Shown here piece after piece: positions 24,532 to 34,754 of a DNA stretch of 64,000 nt. The translations under genes and the position numbers were made by a program. This DNA comes from Negativibacillus sp. GTDB lineage: Bacteria > Bacillota > Clostridia > Oscillospirales > Ruminococcaceae. Below the pieces are notes generated by a model, which did no database searches, was not told where the DNA came from, and saw only the letters and a list, made by a program, of their open reading frames with translations. Position 1 is the stretch's first letter. The number at the start of each line of letters is the position of its first letter. Location: contig JAHHTY010000001.1 in the NCBI GenBank assembly GCA_020024325.1, positions 9,021-73,020 on the forward strand, written 5' to 3'.

Positions 24532-25491
24532 CTACCAAGTTAAAACGCAAGCCCCTGTTGTCAATCCTGCTCCAAAAGCACTGAGTGCCAACAACTCTCC
24601 TGTTTTTAACTTAGATTCTGACTGTGCCTTATCCAAGACAACCGGAATGCTTGCCGCCGAGGTGTTTCCCAGTATTTCAATGCCTGTTAAACAGTGCTCC
24701 ATCGGAATTTTCAATTTAGCGGCTGCGGATTCAATAATTCTCAAATTTGCCTGATGTGGAACCAACCAATCCAGCTCACTGATAGATATGCTCGCTTGTT
24801 TACAAACCTCTTTGACATCGTGACAAATTGACGATACAGCAAATCTATAAACTTCCTGCCCGTTCATTGCTAAAAACGATTCCTGCTCAGGAATACTATC
24901 AAATGGGCTATTTCCATTAACATGGGGGATATTCAAAAAATCAATATTTCCTTTTGCACTGAGGCTGATTGACTTCAGTGCATCCCCTTCTCCCAAAACA
25001 GCAGCCCCTGCTGCATCTCCAAACAAGACACAGGTAGAACGATCTTTCCAATCTACTAACTTTGACATCACATCTCCGGCAAGCACTAAAACTTTTTGCA
25101 CCTTTTTTCTGACAAAGTATCCTGCTGCCACATCCAATGCATATAAAAAACCTGTACAAGCAGCTCCAATATCCATTGCCGGGCATTTTGCTCCAAGCTC
25201 TTTTTGGATGATGCAGGCTTGCGAAGGTGTGATGTAATCTCCTTTAATGGTGGCACACAGAATCAAATCCAACTGTTGGGCTGTAATTCCTGCACGAGCA
25301 AGCGCCTCTTTGCCTGCTGTGGTAAGCAGCTCTGTCAGACTTTCATCTGTACATACTGCCCGTTCCCGAATCCCTGTTCTTTGGCTGATCCATTCATCGC
25401 TGGTATCCAAGAATCCAGACAAATCATCATTTGTTTTTCGGCATTTAGGAAGGGCACTTGCTACCGAAAGCAATCGAAACACTTTTTTCAC
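24532..25491 (-). CDS. fabH: 3-oxoacyl-ACP synthase III
   Basis: FabH starts chains by condensing an acyl-CoA with malonyl-ACP. The 319-residue product has SDEWISQRTGIRER, the nucleophile Cys in GAACTGFLYALD (about residue 112), His in WLVPHQANLRI and Asn in GNTSAASIPVVL. The start is GTG at 25491 or, better spaced from AGAGG, the GTG at 25482; the difference is three residues. It lies 18 bp after the FabT-like gene, giving the Firmicutes order fabT-fabH-acpP. Confidence 0.94.
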   Translation of the reverse strand: MKKVFRLLSVASALPKCRKTNDDLSGFLDTSDEWISQRTGIRERAVCTDESLTELLTTAGKEALARAGITAQQLDLILCATIKGDYITPSQACIIQKELGAKCPAMDIGAACTGFLYALDVAAGYFVRKKVQKVLVLAGDVMSKLVDWKDRSTCVLFGDAAGAAVLGEGDALKSISLSAKGNIDFLNIPHVNGNSPFDSIPEQESFLAMNGQEVYRFAVSSICHDVKEVCKQASISISELDWLVPHQANLRIIESAAAKLKIPMEHCLTGIEILGNTSAASIPVVLDKAQSESKLKTGELLALSAFGAGLTTGACVLTW

Positions 25492-25509
25492 CCTCTTTTA
25501 AACTATTCT

Positions 25510-25962
25510 TTATTTTTCAATCTGTTCTTTGAGGAATAAATCCAGCTTCATAATGCCTTGATACAAAATTTGCTGTTCTTCCTCTGTCATTCCCTTGATG
25601 ATGCTTCTCACCATCGACTCATGAAAATAGCGGTGTGCAGAATCAATTTTTCTTCCCATTCGTGTCAACGAAACATAAACAATTCTTGCATCCTCTTCTC
25701 CTCTTACCTTTTCAACATAACCTTTTTTCATCAGCTTGTTGATGGCAACAGTAACCGACGGCAATGTAACGTCCAAGTCATCTGCAAGTTCAGAAATTGT
25801 TCTGCGTCGATTTTTTCCCTTCCCTACTGCCTCCAGGATATGCATCTCATTGATGGTTAAATCAATTTTATCCGAACGCTTTAAAACACTTTCCTCCACC
25901 TTTAAGATAGAACGATATGCCTCCACAATTGCAGTATTCAGTTTTTCTTCAAACGGTTTCAT
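25510..25962 (-). CDS. fabT: MarR-family regulator, FabT-like, of fatty-acid synthesis
   Basis: The 150-residue winged-helix protein has the MarR layout: N-terminal dimer helix, HILEAVGKGKNRRRTISELA, the recognition helix region VTLPSVTVAINKLMKKGYVEK, and the wing RGEEDARIVYVSLTRMG. In streptococci FabT sits at this position and represses the fab genes in an acyl-ACP-dependent way. Assignment here rests on family plus location. I choose ATG 25962 because AAAGG lies nine nt upstream; an ATG at 25971 overlaps that site. It is preceded by a consensus promoter and an inverted repeat, suggesting autoregulation. Confidence 0.8.
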   Translation of the reverse strand: MKPFEEKLNTAIVEAYRSILKVEESVLKRSDKIDLTINEMHILEAVGKGKNRRRTISELADDLDVTLPSVTVAINKLMKKGYVEKVRGEEDARIVYVSLTRMGRKIDSAHRYFHESMVRSIIKGMTEEEQQILYQGIMKLDLFLKEQIEK

Positions 25963-25992
25963 ATTAGACATCCTTTCAGCTAATCACCGAAG

Positions 25993-26020
25993 ATTAAAAG
26001 TAATACTTGTTACTTTTAAT
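25993..26020. promoter_or_regulatory. Inverted repeat in the fabT leader (candidate autoregulatory operator)
   Basis: ATTAAAAGTAA (25993-26003) and TTACTTTTAAT (26010-26020) are perfect 11-bp inverted arms with a 6-bp spacer, starting about 15 bp after the -10 box. MarR proteins typically bind such sites. It does not resemble the TTTCCCGGGAAA array. Confidence 0.6.
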
Positions 26021-26035
26021 TAGATTGACAAACTA

Positions 26036-26064
26036 ATTATAATCATCTGTTACCACATTGTCAA
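26036..26064 (-). promoter_or_regulatory. Consensus sigma-A promoter of fabT-fabH
   Basis: TTGACA (26059-26064) and TATAAT (26036-26041), both perfect, lie 17 bp apart on the minus strand. This is the entry promoter of the fatty-acid cluster. Confidence 0.85.
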
Positions 26065-26110
26065 GCAAAATATTATGAATATTTTGCTACAGTCTTTTAT
26101 GTTCATGAAA

Positions 26111-26154
26111 AAAAGATGTATTTTTCGCAGTATTATGCCAAAAATACATCTTTT
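26111..26154. terminator. Terminator between the iron-sulfur flavoprotein gene and the fab cluster
   Basis: A 15-bp perfect stem (26111-26125 with 26140-26154) with A-rich and T-rich flanks follows the stop codon at 26157. It closes the minus-strand flavoprotein transcript just before the fabT promoter. Confidence 0.85.
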
Positions 26155-26156
26155 CT

Positions 26157-26777
26157 CTAACGAATAAAATTTGTTCTTTGAACAGGTTCTTTCTCTGGAA
26201 ATTCGATTCCATGTTGTTTTCCTGTTTCAATACATTGCAATAGCCATGCCATATTTCTGCCCAATGTACGCATGATCTGCATACCCTCTTTGTCTTGCAC
26301 AACTTCCTGAGGGGTATTGCCATGCACCATATTCCAGTAACGTGAAGAAACAACCGGCATACCGCTAATCATAAAATATTTGTTAAGCTGATCCAAAGAC
26401 GCAGTAGACCCCGCACGCCGACAGCTGACAACGGCTGCTCCCGGTTTTCCTTCAAACAAGCTTGTTCTTCCATAAAACACTCTGTCTAAAAATGAGCTGA
26501 TTTGTCCTGAAGCACTGGCAAAATATACCGGTGATCCAAAGATAAATCCATCTGCTTCTTTTGCTTTATCAATAAATTCATTTACTCCATCGTCAATCAC
26601 ACAATAACCCGTCTTTCTGCATCCTCCGCAGTCAATGCAGCCTGAAACAGGTTTTGTTCCAATTTGAAAAATCTCTGTTTCAATCCCGTTTTTCTCAAGC
26701 TCTTTAGCCACTTCACACAGTGCTGTATAAGTACATCCTGCAGGATGTGGACTGCCATTTAATAAAAGTACTTTCAT
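26157..26777 (-). CDS. Iron-sulfur flavoprotein / NAD(P)H-dependent FMN oxidoreductase
   Basis: The 206-residue protein opens with a flavodoxin-like FMN loop (LLLNGSPHPAGCTYTAL) and then has a tight cysteine cluster, CIDCGGCRKTGYC (C-x2-C-x2-C-x5-C, about residues 48-60), which is the [4Fe-4S] motif of iron-sulfur flavoproteins (Isf) of anaerobes. GSPVYFASASGQISSFLDR is the second FMN contact. Isf proteins move electrons and have been linked to oxygen or peroxide detoxification. ATG 26777 follows GAGGGAG. It lies 39 bp downstream of the HAD gene in an apparent redox/stress neighbourhood. Confidence 0.85.
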   Translation of the reverse strand: MKVLLLNGSPHPAGCTYTALCEVAKELEKNGIETEIFQIGTKPVSGCIDCGGCRKTGYCVIDDGVNEFIDKAKEADGFIFGSPVYFASASGQISSFLDRVFYGRTSLFEGKPGAAVVSCRRAGSTASLDQLNKYFMISGMPVVSSRYWNMVHGNTPQEVVQDKEGMQIMRTLGRNMAWLLQCIETGKQHGIEFPEKEPVQRTNFIR

Positions 26778-26816
26778 TTTTACTCCCTCTTTCTAAAAAT
26801 GGATACTTTTATTTTA

Positions 26817-27497
26817 TCACAGCATTTTATACTTTGTAAGGGTATTAAACATCAAATTTTCTGTTTCTTTCTTATCTCTTTGCATAAAAATATTTTTTAC
26901 ATCCGATAGAGTATCTACTACATAATCCGCAATAGACTCGGCAAACATGGTATCTTGGTATTTAGCCAAGCCACTGCGTATCCATATGGTTTTCATTCCG
27001 ATTGCTTTCGCAGGGATTATATCGTTATCTAATCTATCCCCGACCATCACAGCTTTTTCTGCACGATAATCTGCCATTTCAAGTGCCTTGTAAAAGATTT
27101 TGGCATCAGGTTTTGATACTCCAAGTTCTGCAGACGAAGCAACAACATCAAAACAATCTAAAATCCCCCAATTTTTAAGTCTTTCGCTTACACCCAAAGT
27201 TTGATTGGCAATAACGCCAAGTTTATATTTGCATCGCTTTAAATAATCCAGCGTCTGTTTTGTATCTGCAAATAGTTTCTCATCTTCACTGTGCCACGGT
27301 GTTTTTGCCAGTCCGAAAAATTTAATTGCCTGTGAATTTCCGTCATAGCCACTTCTTGTTAACTCAATTCTCTTTTTATCAAAAGCTTTAAAAGTAATAT
27401 CAGTACCAGAAATCATATCTCTTATTCGATGATTATATGCTTCTGTTTCATCTACAAGCGTTGAACCAATATCAAAAAACACCCAGGTTATATCCAT
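26817..27497 (-). CDS. HAD-superfamily hydrolase-like protein
   Basis: The 226-residue protein has the haloacid dehalogenase fold motifs: nucleophile motif FFDIGSTLVDE at the N-terminus, a Ser/Thr motif around GVIANQTLG, GVSKPDAKIF with its Lys and the acidic VGDRLDNDI. Motif I reads DxGST, so the usual second Asp (general acid) is Gly, which may alter or weaken phosphatase activity. ATG 27497 follows GGGGGAT; an ATG six codons earlier lacks a binding site. Substrate unknown. Confidence 0.8.
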   Translation of the reverse strand: MDITWVFFDIGSTLVDETEAYNHRIRDMISGTDITFKAFDKKRIELTRSGYDGNSQAIKFFGLAKTPWHSEDEKLFADTKQTLDYLKRCKYKLGVIANQTLGVSERLKNWGILDCFDVVASSAELGVSKPDAKIFYKALEMADYRAEKAVMVGDRLDNDIIPAKAIGMKTIWIRSGLAKYQDTMFAESIADYVVDTLSDVKNIFMQRDKKETENLMFNTLTKYKML

Positions 27498-27628
27498 GAC
27501 AGATTTATCCCCCATCGTTTCAAAGTTTCATTGAATGAAACAATTATATCTTATTTCAAATTAAAGCAACCGATGTTAAAACCAGAGCAAGAGAAAACAT
27601 CTTTTTCTTTATATAATCCTTGATTAAC

Positions 27629-27669
27629 AAACAGGCATTATTAAGAATTTATCTTAATAATGCCTGTTT
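27629..27669. terminator. Terminator after the nitroreductase gene
   Basis: An 18-bp perfect stem (27629-27646 with 27652-27669) and a 5-nt loop lies 25 bp past the nitroreductase stop on the minus strand, separating it from the HAD gene. Confidence 0.8.
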
Positions 27670-27694
27670 TACCGCTGATGCCTCTCAGCAATTT

Positions 27695-28228
27695 TTATAA
27701 TTCATATTTTTCAAAGTGAATTTTATCCATTGGTAAATCTTGCAACAGATGAGGCTCCGGGTGATTTTCTATTACTCCAACAGAAAGGATTGCCTCCAAA
27801 CGATAAGAGTTTGGAACCGAAAGAAGTTCTCGGCAAAATTCCTCAGTTGTTCTTCCGTCCTCTGCCTCTCGCAGTCTTCCCTGAATCCAGCAGCTACCCA
27901 GACCCAAGCTATCTGCCATCAGATGCATATTGCTCATAACGATTGAGCAGTCTTCTGTCCAAACATCTGTTTTTTCCGGATCCGCAAATACCAGAATGGC
28001 ACAGCCTGCATTTTCGAGCATCTTGCTTGCCCCAACTCTGCAATGAGAAAGTTTTTCCAGTGTTTCTTTTTTCTGAACCACTACAAATTCCCAGGGTTTA
28101 CGGGTTCTGCCGGATGGAGATAACAAACCTGCCTGCAAAATTTTTTCCAGCAAATCCTTTGGAATCGGCTCACCTGTATACTGTCTGACACTTCTTCGTT
28201 TTAAAAGCAAATCCAGCAGTTCCATCAT
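27695..28228 (-). CDS. Nitroreductase-family FMN oxidoreductase
   Basis: The 177-residue protein starts LLDLLLKRRSVRQYTGEPIP, the standard nitroreductase FMN-binding opening, with LLSPSGRTRKPWEFVVV next and GLGSCWIQGRL (about residue 114). These homodimeric enzymes reduce nitro compounds or quinones with NAD(P)H; the natural substrate is not predictable. Two ATGs (28228, 28225) follow AAAGGAG. It is 60 bp downstream of fprA and probably shares its promoter. Confidence 0.88.
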   Translation of the reverse strand: MMELLDLLLKRRSVRQYTGEPIPKDLLEKILQAGLLSPSGRTRKPWEFVVVQKKETLEKLSHCRVGASKMLENAGCAILVFADPEKTDVWTEDCSIVMSNMHLMADSLGLGSCWIQGRLREAEDGRTTEEFCRELLSVPNSYRLEAILSVGVIENHPEPHLLQDLPMDKIHFEKYEL

Positions 28229-28288
28229 CGCATCTCCTTTTTGCTTTATTGTCTAATCAGTCAAAGCAAGTGAATCAACAAGGACTAT

Positions 28289-29497
28289 TTAGAAGCTCTG
28301 TGCAAAAGATTTTCCATATTCTTTTGCCTTTTCTAAATCTTCTTCGGTTGGTACAAAGTTCACCTTAAAACCTTCCCCAAACACATTCATCTTTAATCCC
28401 TGCAATCTTGCCTGAATATTTCCTACTGCTTCTCCTGTCCATCCAAAGGAACCGAATACCATTGCCGGTTTTCTTGCAGAGTTGATTGCGTCTACTCCTG
28501 CCAGCAAATTCCAAACGGGTGCAACTGCATCGCGATTGAGTGTTGGACTGCCCACTGCAAAAGCATTACAACGGTTAATCAGTGTGTGTAACTGCGCCAT
28601 ATCGTGCTCGATGATGTCATAAGTTTCACACTCTGCATATGGTTTTGCTTCCAGAATACCCTCGCGGATTTTTTCAGCCAGTTTTGCAGTATTGCCATAA
28701 GCAGATGTGTAGAATACCGGAATAACAGGAATTTTATTAACAGATGGGGCAGACCATTCTTCGTAACGTGAAAGAACCTCGTTTAACTTTCCATTTTTAG
28801 TGAGAACGGGACCGTGGCTTGTACAAATAAAATCAGGATGAACCGGGAGAGCCTTAATCTTCTCCAAACCTTTGCGAACAAAAGAAGAAAACGGACCGAA
28901 AATAGCACCATAATACAGTTCCAATGCTGCATCATAAGCTTTTGGATAAGCAATGCAGGTATCAAAAGTATATGGTTCGCAGTAATGACAGCCGAGGAAA
29001 TCGCAGGTAAAGAGAGTTTTTGCATCTTCTACCCATGTAAACATGGAATCAGGCCAATGCAGATTTGGTGCAAAGAAGAAGGTCAGAACTCTACCACCGA
29101 GATCCAGTGTATCGCCATCTTTTACCCTATGAATTTCCAGGTTTTCAATATTCGTAATATTTTTCAGGTAGATAGAACCTGCCTGAGAAGCAATCAGCTG
29201 CGCATTTGGCATCAGTGCCATCAACTTTGCCAAAGCACCGGAGTGATCCGGTTCGTTATGGTTCATGATGATGTAGTCAATTTCTTCCAGCGGACAAACT
29301 TCTTTGATATTTTCCAAATACTGTGGAAAAAAAGCTTCGTGACAAGTTTCAATCAATGCTGTTTTTTCGTTTCCTCTTACCAGGTAAGAGTTATAGCTGG
29401 TACCGGAATCGGTTTTCATGATAATATCAAAGACCCTCATATTCGGGTTATTGATTCCAACGGCATAAATACCTTCTGTAATTTTAACTGCGGACAT
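28289..29497 (-). CDS. fprA: FprA-type flavodiiron protein (oxygen/NO reductase)
   Basis: The 402-residue protein has an N-terminal metallo-beta-lactamase-like domain with the diiron ligands of flavodiiron proteins (MNHNEPDHSG, about residue 79) and a C-terminal flavodoxin domain starting VFYTSAYGNTAKLA (about 258) that binds FMN. In Clostridia such proteins reduce O2 to water, protecting anaerobic metabolism. ATG 29497 follows AGAAAGGAAG. A palindrome overlaps its promoter. With the downstream nitroreductase and iron-sulfur flavoprotein it forms an oxidative-stress-like neighbourhood (inference). Confidence 0.92.
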   Translation of the reverse strand: MSAVKITEGIYAVGINNPNMRVFDIIMKTDSGTSYNSYLVRGNEKTALIETCHEAFFPQYLENIKEVCPLEEIDYIIMNHNEPDHSGALAKLMALMPNAQLIASQAGSIYLKNITNIENLEIHRVKDGDTLDLGGRVLTFFFAPNLHWPDSMFTWVEDAKTLFTCDFLGCHYCEPYTFDTCIAYPKAYDAALELYYGAIFGPFSSFVRKGLEKIKALPVHPDFICTSHGPVLTKNGKLNEVLSRYEEWSAPSVNKIPVIPVFYTSAYGNTAKLAEKIREGILEAKPYAECETYDIIEHDMAQLHTLINRCNAFAVGSPTLNRDAVAPVWNLLAGVDAINSARKPAMVFGSFGWTGEAVGNIQARLQGLKMNVFGEGFKVNFVPTEEDLEKAKEYGKSFAQSF

Positions 29498-29535
29498 GGT
29501 ACATCTTCCTTTCTGTTGTTTCACTTCTCATATTT

Positions 29536-29566
29536 ATATTATACAAAAAAAGTATAATATTGTAAA
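29536..29566 (-). promoter_or_regulatory. fprA promoter overlapped by a palindrome
   Basis: On the minus strand TTTACA (29561-29566) and TATAAT (29538-29543) are 17 bp apart. ATATTATAC (29536-29544, plus strand) and GTATAATAT (29552-29560) form 9-bp inverted arms covering the -10 and spacer, a position suited to repression. PerR-type control of fprA is known in Clostridium acetobutylicum, but this site is not a canonical PerR box. Confidence 0.6.
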
Positions 29567-29633
29567 GATATAAAATTAACAAATAGTTGCTTCATATCCT
29601 GAAAAAAATAGCATTTTTTTAGGTATTATAAAC

Positions 29634-32459
29634 TTACCCTTTAGGCAATATCTTTTTGAGATATTTTCCGGTATAAGATTTTTCACATGCCGCTACCTGT
29701 TCCGGTGTACCACAAGCAACTATTTCGCCTCCGCGGTTGCCGCCTTCCGGACCTAGATCAACGATATAGTCAGCAGTTTTAATCACATCTAAATTATGTT
29801 CAATGACTACCACAGTATTGCCGCTGTCCACCAATGTTTGCAAAACCTCAATCAATTTATGGACATCGGCAGCGTGCAAACCTGTAGTTGGCTCATCCAA
29901 AATATAGATCGTCTTTCCTGTGGCTTTTTTGGAAAGTTCCGTTGCCAGCTTTACACGCTGTGCTTCACCACCAGACAAAGTGGTTGCAGACTGTCCGAGT
30001 TTCACATAACCAAGCCCTACATCGCACAAAGTTTTTATTTTACGGGCAATCTTTGGAATATTTTCAAAGAAGGTGTACGCCTCCTCTGCGGTCATTTCCA
30101 AAACATCGCTGATAGTTTTATCTTTATACTTCACTTCAAGCGTTTCACGGTTATATCGCTTTCCTTTACAAACTTCACAAGGAACATAAATATCCGGCAA
30201 AAAGTGCATCTCAATTTGCAAAATACCGTCACCTTCACAGGCTTCGCAGCGACCTCCTTTTACATTAAAAGAAAATCTGCCGCTATCATATCCCCTTGCT
30301 TTTGCTTCGTTTGTTTGCGCAAACAGCTGGCGAATATCGGTAAAGACACCGGTATAGGTTGCCGGATTGGAACGAGGAGTTCGTCCAATCGGACTTTGGC
30401 TAATATCAATCACCTTATCCAATTCCTCAATTCCCACAATCTCTTTATGTTTACCCGGTCTGGCTTTGGCATGGTTTAGCTCCATCGCTAGCCCTTTATA
30501 TAAGATTTCATTGATGAGGGAAGATTTTCCGGAGCCGGACACACCTGTTATCGCTGTAAGGGTTCCCAGTGGAAGGGTAACATTGATGTTTTTGAGATTA
30601 TTTTGTGCTGCACCTTTAATGACCAGTTTTTTTCCGTTGCCTTTTCGGCGTACTTCCGGAACAGGAATTTTCTTCTTTCCACTTAAATATTGTCCTGTTA
30701 TCGATTTTTCACACGCCATAATTTCGTTAATCGTTCCGGCACAGACAACCTCTCCGCCGTGCACCCCTGCACCCGGACCGATATCTACAATATAGTCTGA
30801 TGCAAACATAGTATCTTCATCGTGTTCCACCACAATAACAGTATTCCCCAGGTCACGGAGATGCTGCAATGTTCCAATCAGCTTATCATTATCTCTTTGA
30901 TGCAGACCGATGCTTGGTTCATCCAAAATATACAAAACACCCATCAGTGAAGAGCCAATCTGTGTGGCAAGACGAATACGTTGGCTTTCTCCACCTGAAA
31001 GGGTTGCGGAAGCTCGGGAAAGGGTTAAATAATCCAAACCCACATTCTGCAAAAATTCCAGACGAGAGCGAATCTCCTTAATGATCTGATAGGAGATTTG
31101 CTGTTGTTTTTCAGTCAGCTCAAGATTATCGAAGAAGTCGAGCATTGCCACTACCGAAAGGCGGCACAGCTGGCTGATATTCATTCCGCCAATCAACACC
31201 GAAAGGCTTTCTTTTTTTAGACGATCACCGTGACACTGCGGACAATCCACCGCATTCATCCATGTGGTGATCTCCTCTCTCATCCAGTTCGAGGAGGTTT
31301 CTCTAAAGCGTCGCTCCAGATTGTTTGCAACACCTTCAAACTCAGTATAATAGGTTGACTTAATATCCTCGGTATCTCGCACCATCTTTATCTTTTCGCC
31401 CTTTGTTCCATATAACAGGATATCCACAATTTCTTTTGGCAAATCTTTGATTGGAGTATCCAAAGAAAAGTTATAATGTTCGGCAAGGCTTTTATAATAC
31501 ATCTGTGCGATGCCGCCTTCGGCATAATACCATCCGCTTGCCTTGATTGCACCCTCGCTTACTGATTTTGTTTTATCGGGAATTACCAAAGCCGGGTCGA
31601 TGCTCATAAAGGTTCCCAGACCGGTGCATTTCTCACAGGCACCAAACGGGTTATTGAAGGAGAACATTCGAGGGCTGAGTTCCTCGATGCTGATGTTGTG
31701 CTCGGGACAGGAATAACTTTGAGAAAACATCATTTCTTCCCCATCCACAACGTCCACCACAACCAAGCCGCCGGTCAGCTCCAATGCAGTTTCCAATGAG
31801 TCGCTTAAACGGGACTGTATGTCATCACGGACAACCAATCGGTCTATTACAACTTCTATATTATGCTTTTTATTTTTATCAAGAACAATTTCTTCCGAAA
31901 GTTCGTACAGATTTCCATCCACACGAACACGAACATAGCCCGATTTTTTCATTCGCTCAAATTCTTTTTGGTGCATTCCCTTTTTTCCCCGAACAATCGG
32001 AGCCAAAATCTGAATCTTGGTGCGTTGAGGAAGCTGCAAAATTTGGTCTACCATCTGGTCCACCGTCTGCTGGCTGATTTCCCTGCCACAAACCGGGCAA
32101 TGCGGAGTTCCGATGCGGGCATACAATAGTCTAAGATAGTCATAAATTTCGGTTACTGTTCCCACAGTGGAACGAGGATTCTTTGATGTCGTTTTTTGGT
32201 CAATTGAAATTGCCGGAGAAAGTCCGCTGATTTCGTCTACATCAGGTTTTTCCATCATTCCCAAAAACTGGCGGGCATAAGAAGAAAGGCTTTCCATATA
32301 TCTTCTCTGCCCGTCTGCATAAATGGTATCAAAAGCAAGGGAAGATTTACCTGAACCGGACAGACCGGTAAACACAATCAATTTATCCCTTGGAATTTCC
32401 AGATTCACGTTTTTGAGGTTATGTTCCCTTGCACCGTGAATCACAATTTTATCATTCAT
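29634..32459 (-). CDS. uvrA: Excinuclease ABC subunit A
   Basis: UvrA recognises bulky DNA lesions and loads UvrB. The 941-residue product has two ABC ATPase modules ([20 protein letters not shown] at the N-terminus; [15 protein letters not shown] about residue 620), two LSGGE signatures ([28 protein letters not shown]) and the CPVC and CEAC zinc-finger cysteines. ATG 32459 follows AAGGAGGA; an upstream start would overlap uvrB. It is directly downstream of uvrB. Confidence 0.96.
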   Translation of the reverse strand: MNDKIVIHGAREHNLKNVNLEIPRDKLIVFTGLSGSGKSSLAFDTIYADGQRRYMESLSSYARQFLGMMEKPDVDEISGLSPAISIDQKTTSKNPRSTVGTVTEIYDYLRLLYARIGTPHCPVCGREISQQTVDQMVDQILQLPQRTKIQILAPIVRGKKGMHQKEFERMKKSGYVRVRVDGNLYELSEEIVLDKNKKHNIEVVIDRLVVRDDIQSRLSDSLETALELTGGLVVVDVVDGEEMMFSQSYSCPEHNISIEELSPRMFSFNNPFGACEKCTGLGTFMSIDPALVIPDKTKSVSEGAIKASGWYYAEGGIAQMYYKSLAEHYNFSLDTPIKDLPKEIVDILLYGTKGEKIKMVRDTEDIKSTYYTEFEGVANNLERRFRETSSNWMREEITTWMNAVDCPQCHGDRLKKESLSVLIGGMNISQLCRLSVVAMLDFFDNLELTEKQQQISYQIIKEIRSRLEFLQNVGLDYLTLSRASATLSGGESQRIRLATQIGSSLMGVLYILDEPSIGLHQRDNDKLIGTLQHLRDLGNTVIVVEHDEDTMFASDYIVDIGPGAGVHGGEVVCAGTINEIMACEKSITGQYLSGKKKIPVPEVRRKGNGKKLVIKGAAQNNLKNINVTLPLGTLTAITGVSGSGKSSLINEILYKGLAMELNHAKARPGKHKEIVGIEELDKVIDISQSPIGRTPRSNPATYTGVFTDIRQLFAQTNEAKARGYDSGRFSFNVKGGRCEACEGDGILQIEMHFLPDIYVPCEVCKGKRYNRETLEVKYKDKTISDVLEMTAEEAYTFFENIPKIARKIKTLCDVGLGYVKLGQSATTLSGGEAQRVKLATELSKKATGKTIYILDEPTTGLHAADVHKLIEVLQTLVDSGNTVVVIEHNLDVIKTADYIVDLGPEGGNRGGEIVACGTPEQVAACEKSYTGKYLKKILPKG

Positions 32460-32496
32460 TCTGTCCTCCTTGGATATTCGATGTTTCCTATTCCCA

Positions 32497-34536
32497 CTAT
32501 TTTTTCTTACTCTTATTTTTCTCATCTGCATCCTTCATTATCTTTAGGTTTGGATTTGCAGAATATTGTTCCTTCAGCTTTTTAATTTTATCTCGCAGAT
32601 AAGCTGCGTGCTCAAACTCCAAAATTTGTGCCGCACCCTTCATTTCCGCAGTCAATTTTTCAATCGTCATGCGAAGTTCGGTTTGGCTCATACGTTTTTT
32701 GCCTTTTCCTATTTTCTCGGTATTTTCCCTTGTGGAAATTTCCAAAATTTCACGAACGTCTTTCTTGATTGTCTGCGGAATGATACCATGTTCCTCATTA
32801 TATTTAAGCTGTACCTCACGTCTGCGGTAAGTTTCGCTGATTGCTTTTTCCATCGAGTCTGTAACCGAATCTGCGTACATGATAACCTTGCCGTTAGCAT
32901 TTCTCGCTGCTCGTCCGATGGTCTGTACCAACGAAGTTTCGCTTCTCAAAAATCCTTCTTTATCTGCATCAAGAATTGCCACTAACGATACTTCCGGAAT
33001 ATCCAAACCTTCTCGTAAAAGGTTAATGCCCACCAGAACATCAAACTCTCCCAAACGCAGGTCACGGATAATTTCCATTCGTTCTATGGTATCAATTCCG
33101 TGGTGCATATAACGAACCTTGACACCCATATTTTCAAAGTAAGACGTTAAATCCTCCGCCATCTTTTTAGTCAGAGTGGTTACCAGAACACGCTCTCCCT
33201 TCTCGGTTCGGGCATTGATTTCGGAAAGCAGGTCATCAATCTGTCCATCTACCGGGCGAACGTCAATTTCAGGGTCCACCAATCCCGTAGGACGAATAAC
33301 CTGTTCTACAATTCGGCTGCTTCGTTCTTTTTCTAACTGTCCCGGTGTTGCGCTGACAAAGATAATCTGATTGAGCTTGCCATAAAATTCATCAAAGGTC
33401 AGCGGTCGGTTATCATAAGCAGAAGGCAGACGGAATCCATAATCGACCAGATTCTTTTTTCGTGCTTGGTCGCCGCCATACATCCCTCGCACCTGTGGCA
33501 GCGTTACATGGGACTCGTCCACAAACAACAGGAAATCTTCCGGAAAATAGTCTAACAATGTATATGGGCTGCTTCCGGCTTCTCTGCCGGACAGCACACG
33601 AGAATAGTTTTCGATTCCTTTGCAAAAACCGATCTCTGTCAACATCTCCATATCATAATTTGTGCGTTCCATGATTCGCTGTGCTTCAATCAGTTTATCA
33701 TTTGCTTTAAAGTAAGCCACTCTTTCTTCCATCTCGTCCCGTATCTCACACAATGCCTGCTGCATCTTCTCCCGTGGAACGATGTAATGAGATGCCGGAT
33801 AGATTGCCACATGGGAAACTACATTTTTCACCTCGCCTGTGACAACATTGATTTCAGAAATACGGTCTATCTCATCGCCAAAAAACTCAACTCTGATTGC
33901 AGTTTCACTGCCATATGAAGGGAAGATTTCCACCACATCACCCCGAACGCGAAACTTATTTCTGATAAAGTTAATATCGTTGCGTTCATACTGAAGCTCT
34001 ACTAATTTTTTGGTTAGCTCGTCACGTTCCTTCTGCATACCGGTACGCAAAGAGATAACCATATTTCGGTAGTCGATAGGGTCACCAAGCGAATAAATAC
34101 AGGAAACGCTGGCTACGATGATAACATCTCTGCGTTCAGACAATGCAGAAGTTGCCGAGTGCCTCAACTTTTCTATCTCATCATTGATGGCACTGTCTTT
34201 TTCAATATAAGTATCTGTGTTTGCAATATATGCTTCCGGCTGATAGTAGTCGTAGTAGGATACAAAATATTCCACTGCGTTGTTCGGAAAAAAAGCTTTA
34301 AACTCCGAACACAACTGAGCTGCCAGCGTTTTGTTATGTGCCAAAACCAAGGTTGGACGGTTTACTTCTTTTATAATGTTTGCCATGGTAAATGTTTTGC
34401 CGGAACCCGTAACACCCAATAAGGTTTGTTCCTTATCTCCGTTTAGCACCCCTTGTGCCAGCTGTTGAATTGCCTGTGGCTGATCTCCGGTAGGTTGGTA
34501 GGGTGACACCAATTCAAAACCTTTTTCCTCCTGCAT
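32497..34536 (-). CDS. uvrB: Excinuclease ABC subunit B
   Basis: UvrB is the damage-verifying helicase of nucleotide excision repair. The 679-residue product shows Walker A ([14 protein letters not shown], about residue 39), the beta-hairpin region ([11 protein letters not shown]), DESHVTLPQ, the helicase motif IGRAARN, and a C-terminal UVR domain ([18 protein letters not shown]) that contacts UvrC. It is transcribed with uvrA from the promoter at 34587-34615. The Lys-rich tail is short and probably disordered. Confidence 0.96.
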   Translation of the reverse strand: MQEEKGFELVSPYQPTGDQPQAIQQLAQGVLNGDKEQTLLGVTGSGKTFTMANIIKEVNRPTLVLAHNKTLAAQLCSEFKAFFPNNAVEYFVSYYDYYQPEAYIANTDTYIEKDSAINDEIEKLRHSATSALSERRDVIIVASVSCIYSLGDPIDYRNMVISLRTGMQKERDELTKKLVELQYERNDINFIRNKFRVRGDVVEIFPSYGSETAIRVEFFGDEIDRISEINVVTGEVKNVVSHVAIYPASHYIVPREKMQQALCEIRDEMEERVAYFKANDKLIEAQRIMERTNYDMEMLTEIGFCKGIENYSRVLSGREAGSSPYTLLDYFPEDFLLFVDESHVTLPQVRGMYGGDQARKKNLVDYGFRLPSAYDNRPLTFDEFYGKLNQIIFVSATPGQLEKERSSRIVEQVIRPTGLVDPEIDVRPVDGQIDDLLSEINARTEKGERVLVTTLTKKMAEDLTSYFENMGVKVRYMHHGIDTIERMEIIRDLRLGEFDVLVGINLLREGLDIPEVSLVAILDADKEGFLRSETSLVQTIGRAARNANGKVIMYADSVTDSMEKAISETYRRREVQLKYNEEHGIIPQTIKKDVREILEISTRENTEKIGKGKKRMSQTELRMTIEKLTAEMKGAAQILEFEHAAYLRDKIKKLKEQYSANPNLKIMKDADEKNKSKKK

Positions 34537-34586
34537 TCTCGATTTCCCTTCTTTCTAAAGATGTTTTATTCTACTTTTCTTCTTTG

Positions 34587-34615
34587 ATTTTAGCACTACG
34601 CAAATTAAAAGTCAA
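34587..34615 (-). promoter_or_regulatory. Promoter of uvrB-uvrA
   Basis: TTGACT (34610-34615), 17-bp spacer and TAAAAT (34587-34592) on the minus strand, about 50 bp before uvrB. I do not see a clear SOS (LexA) box of the GAAC-N4-GTTC type nearby. Confidence 0.6.
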
Positions 34616-34704
34616 TTCCTTGTTTTTTCACTTCTTCGGTCTTTGCGTTCTTCTTGACCATCTGTCTTAGCAATATTGTGCGCTATTTTTCTAACAAAAT
34701 TACA

Positions 34705-34733
34705 ACAAAAAAGAGTCGGTTTTAAGCCGACCC
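34705..34733 (-). terminator. Terminator after the Asp-rich secreted protein gene
   Basis: On the minus strand GGGTCGG pairs with CCGACTC (34713-34719 with 34727-34733) and is followed by TTTTTTG, about 22 bp past the stop at 34755. Confidence 0.8.
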
Positions 34734-34754
34734 TTTTTTACATCACATTACCGG

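Noticed and set aside
29796..30479. 227-aa open frame on the plus strand
   Set aside because: Antisense shadow of uvrA.
34587..34615. SOS box at the uvrBA promoter
   Set aside because: No GAAC-N4-GTTC-like or other clear LexA site seen.
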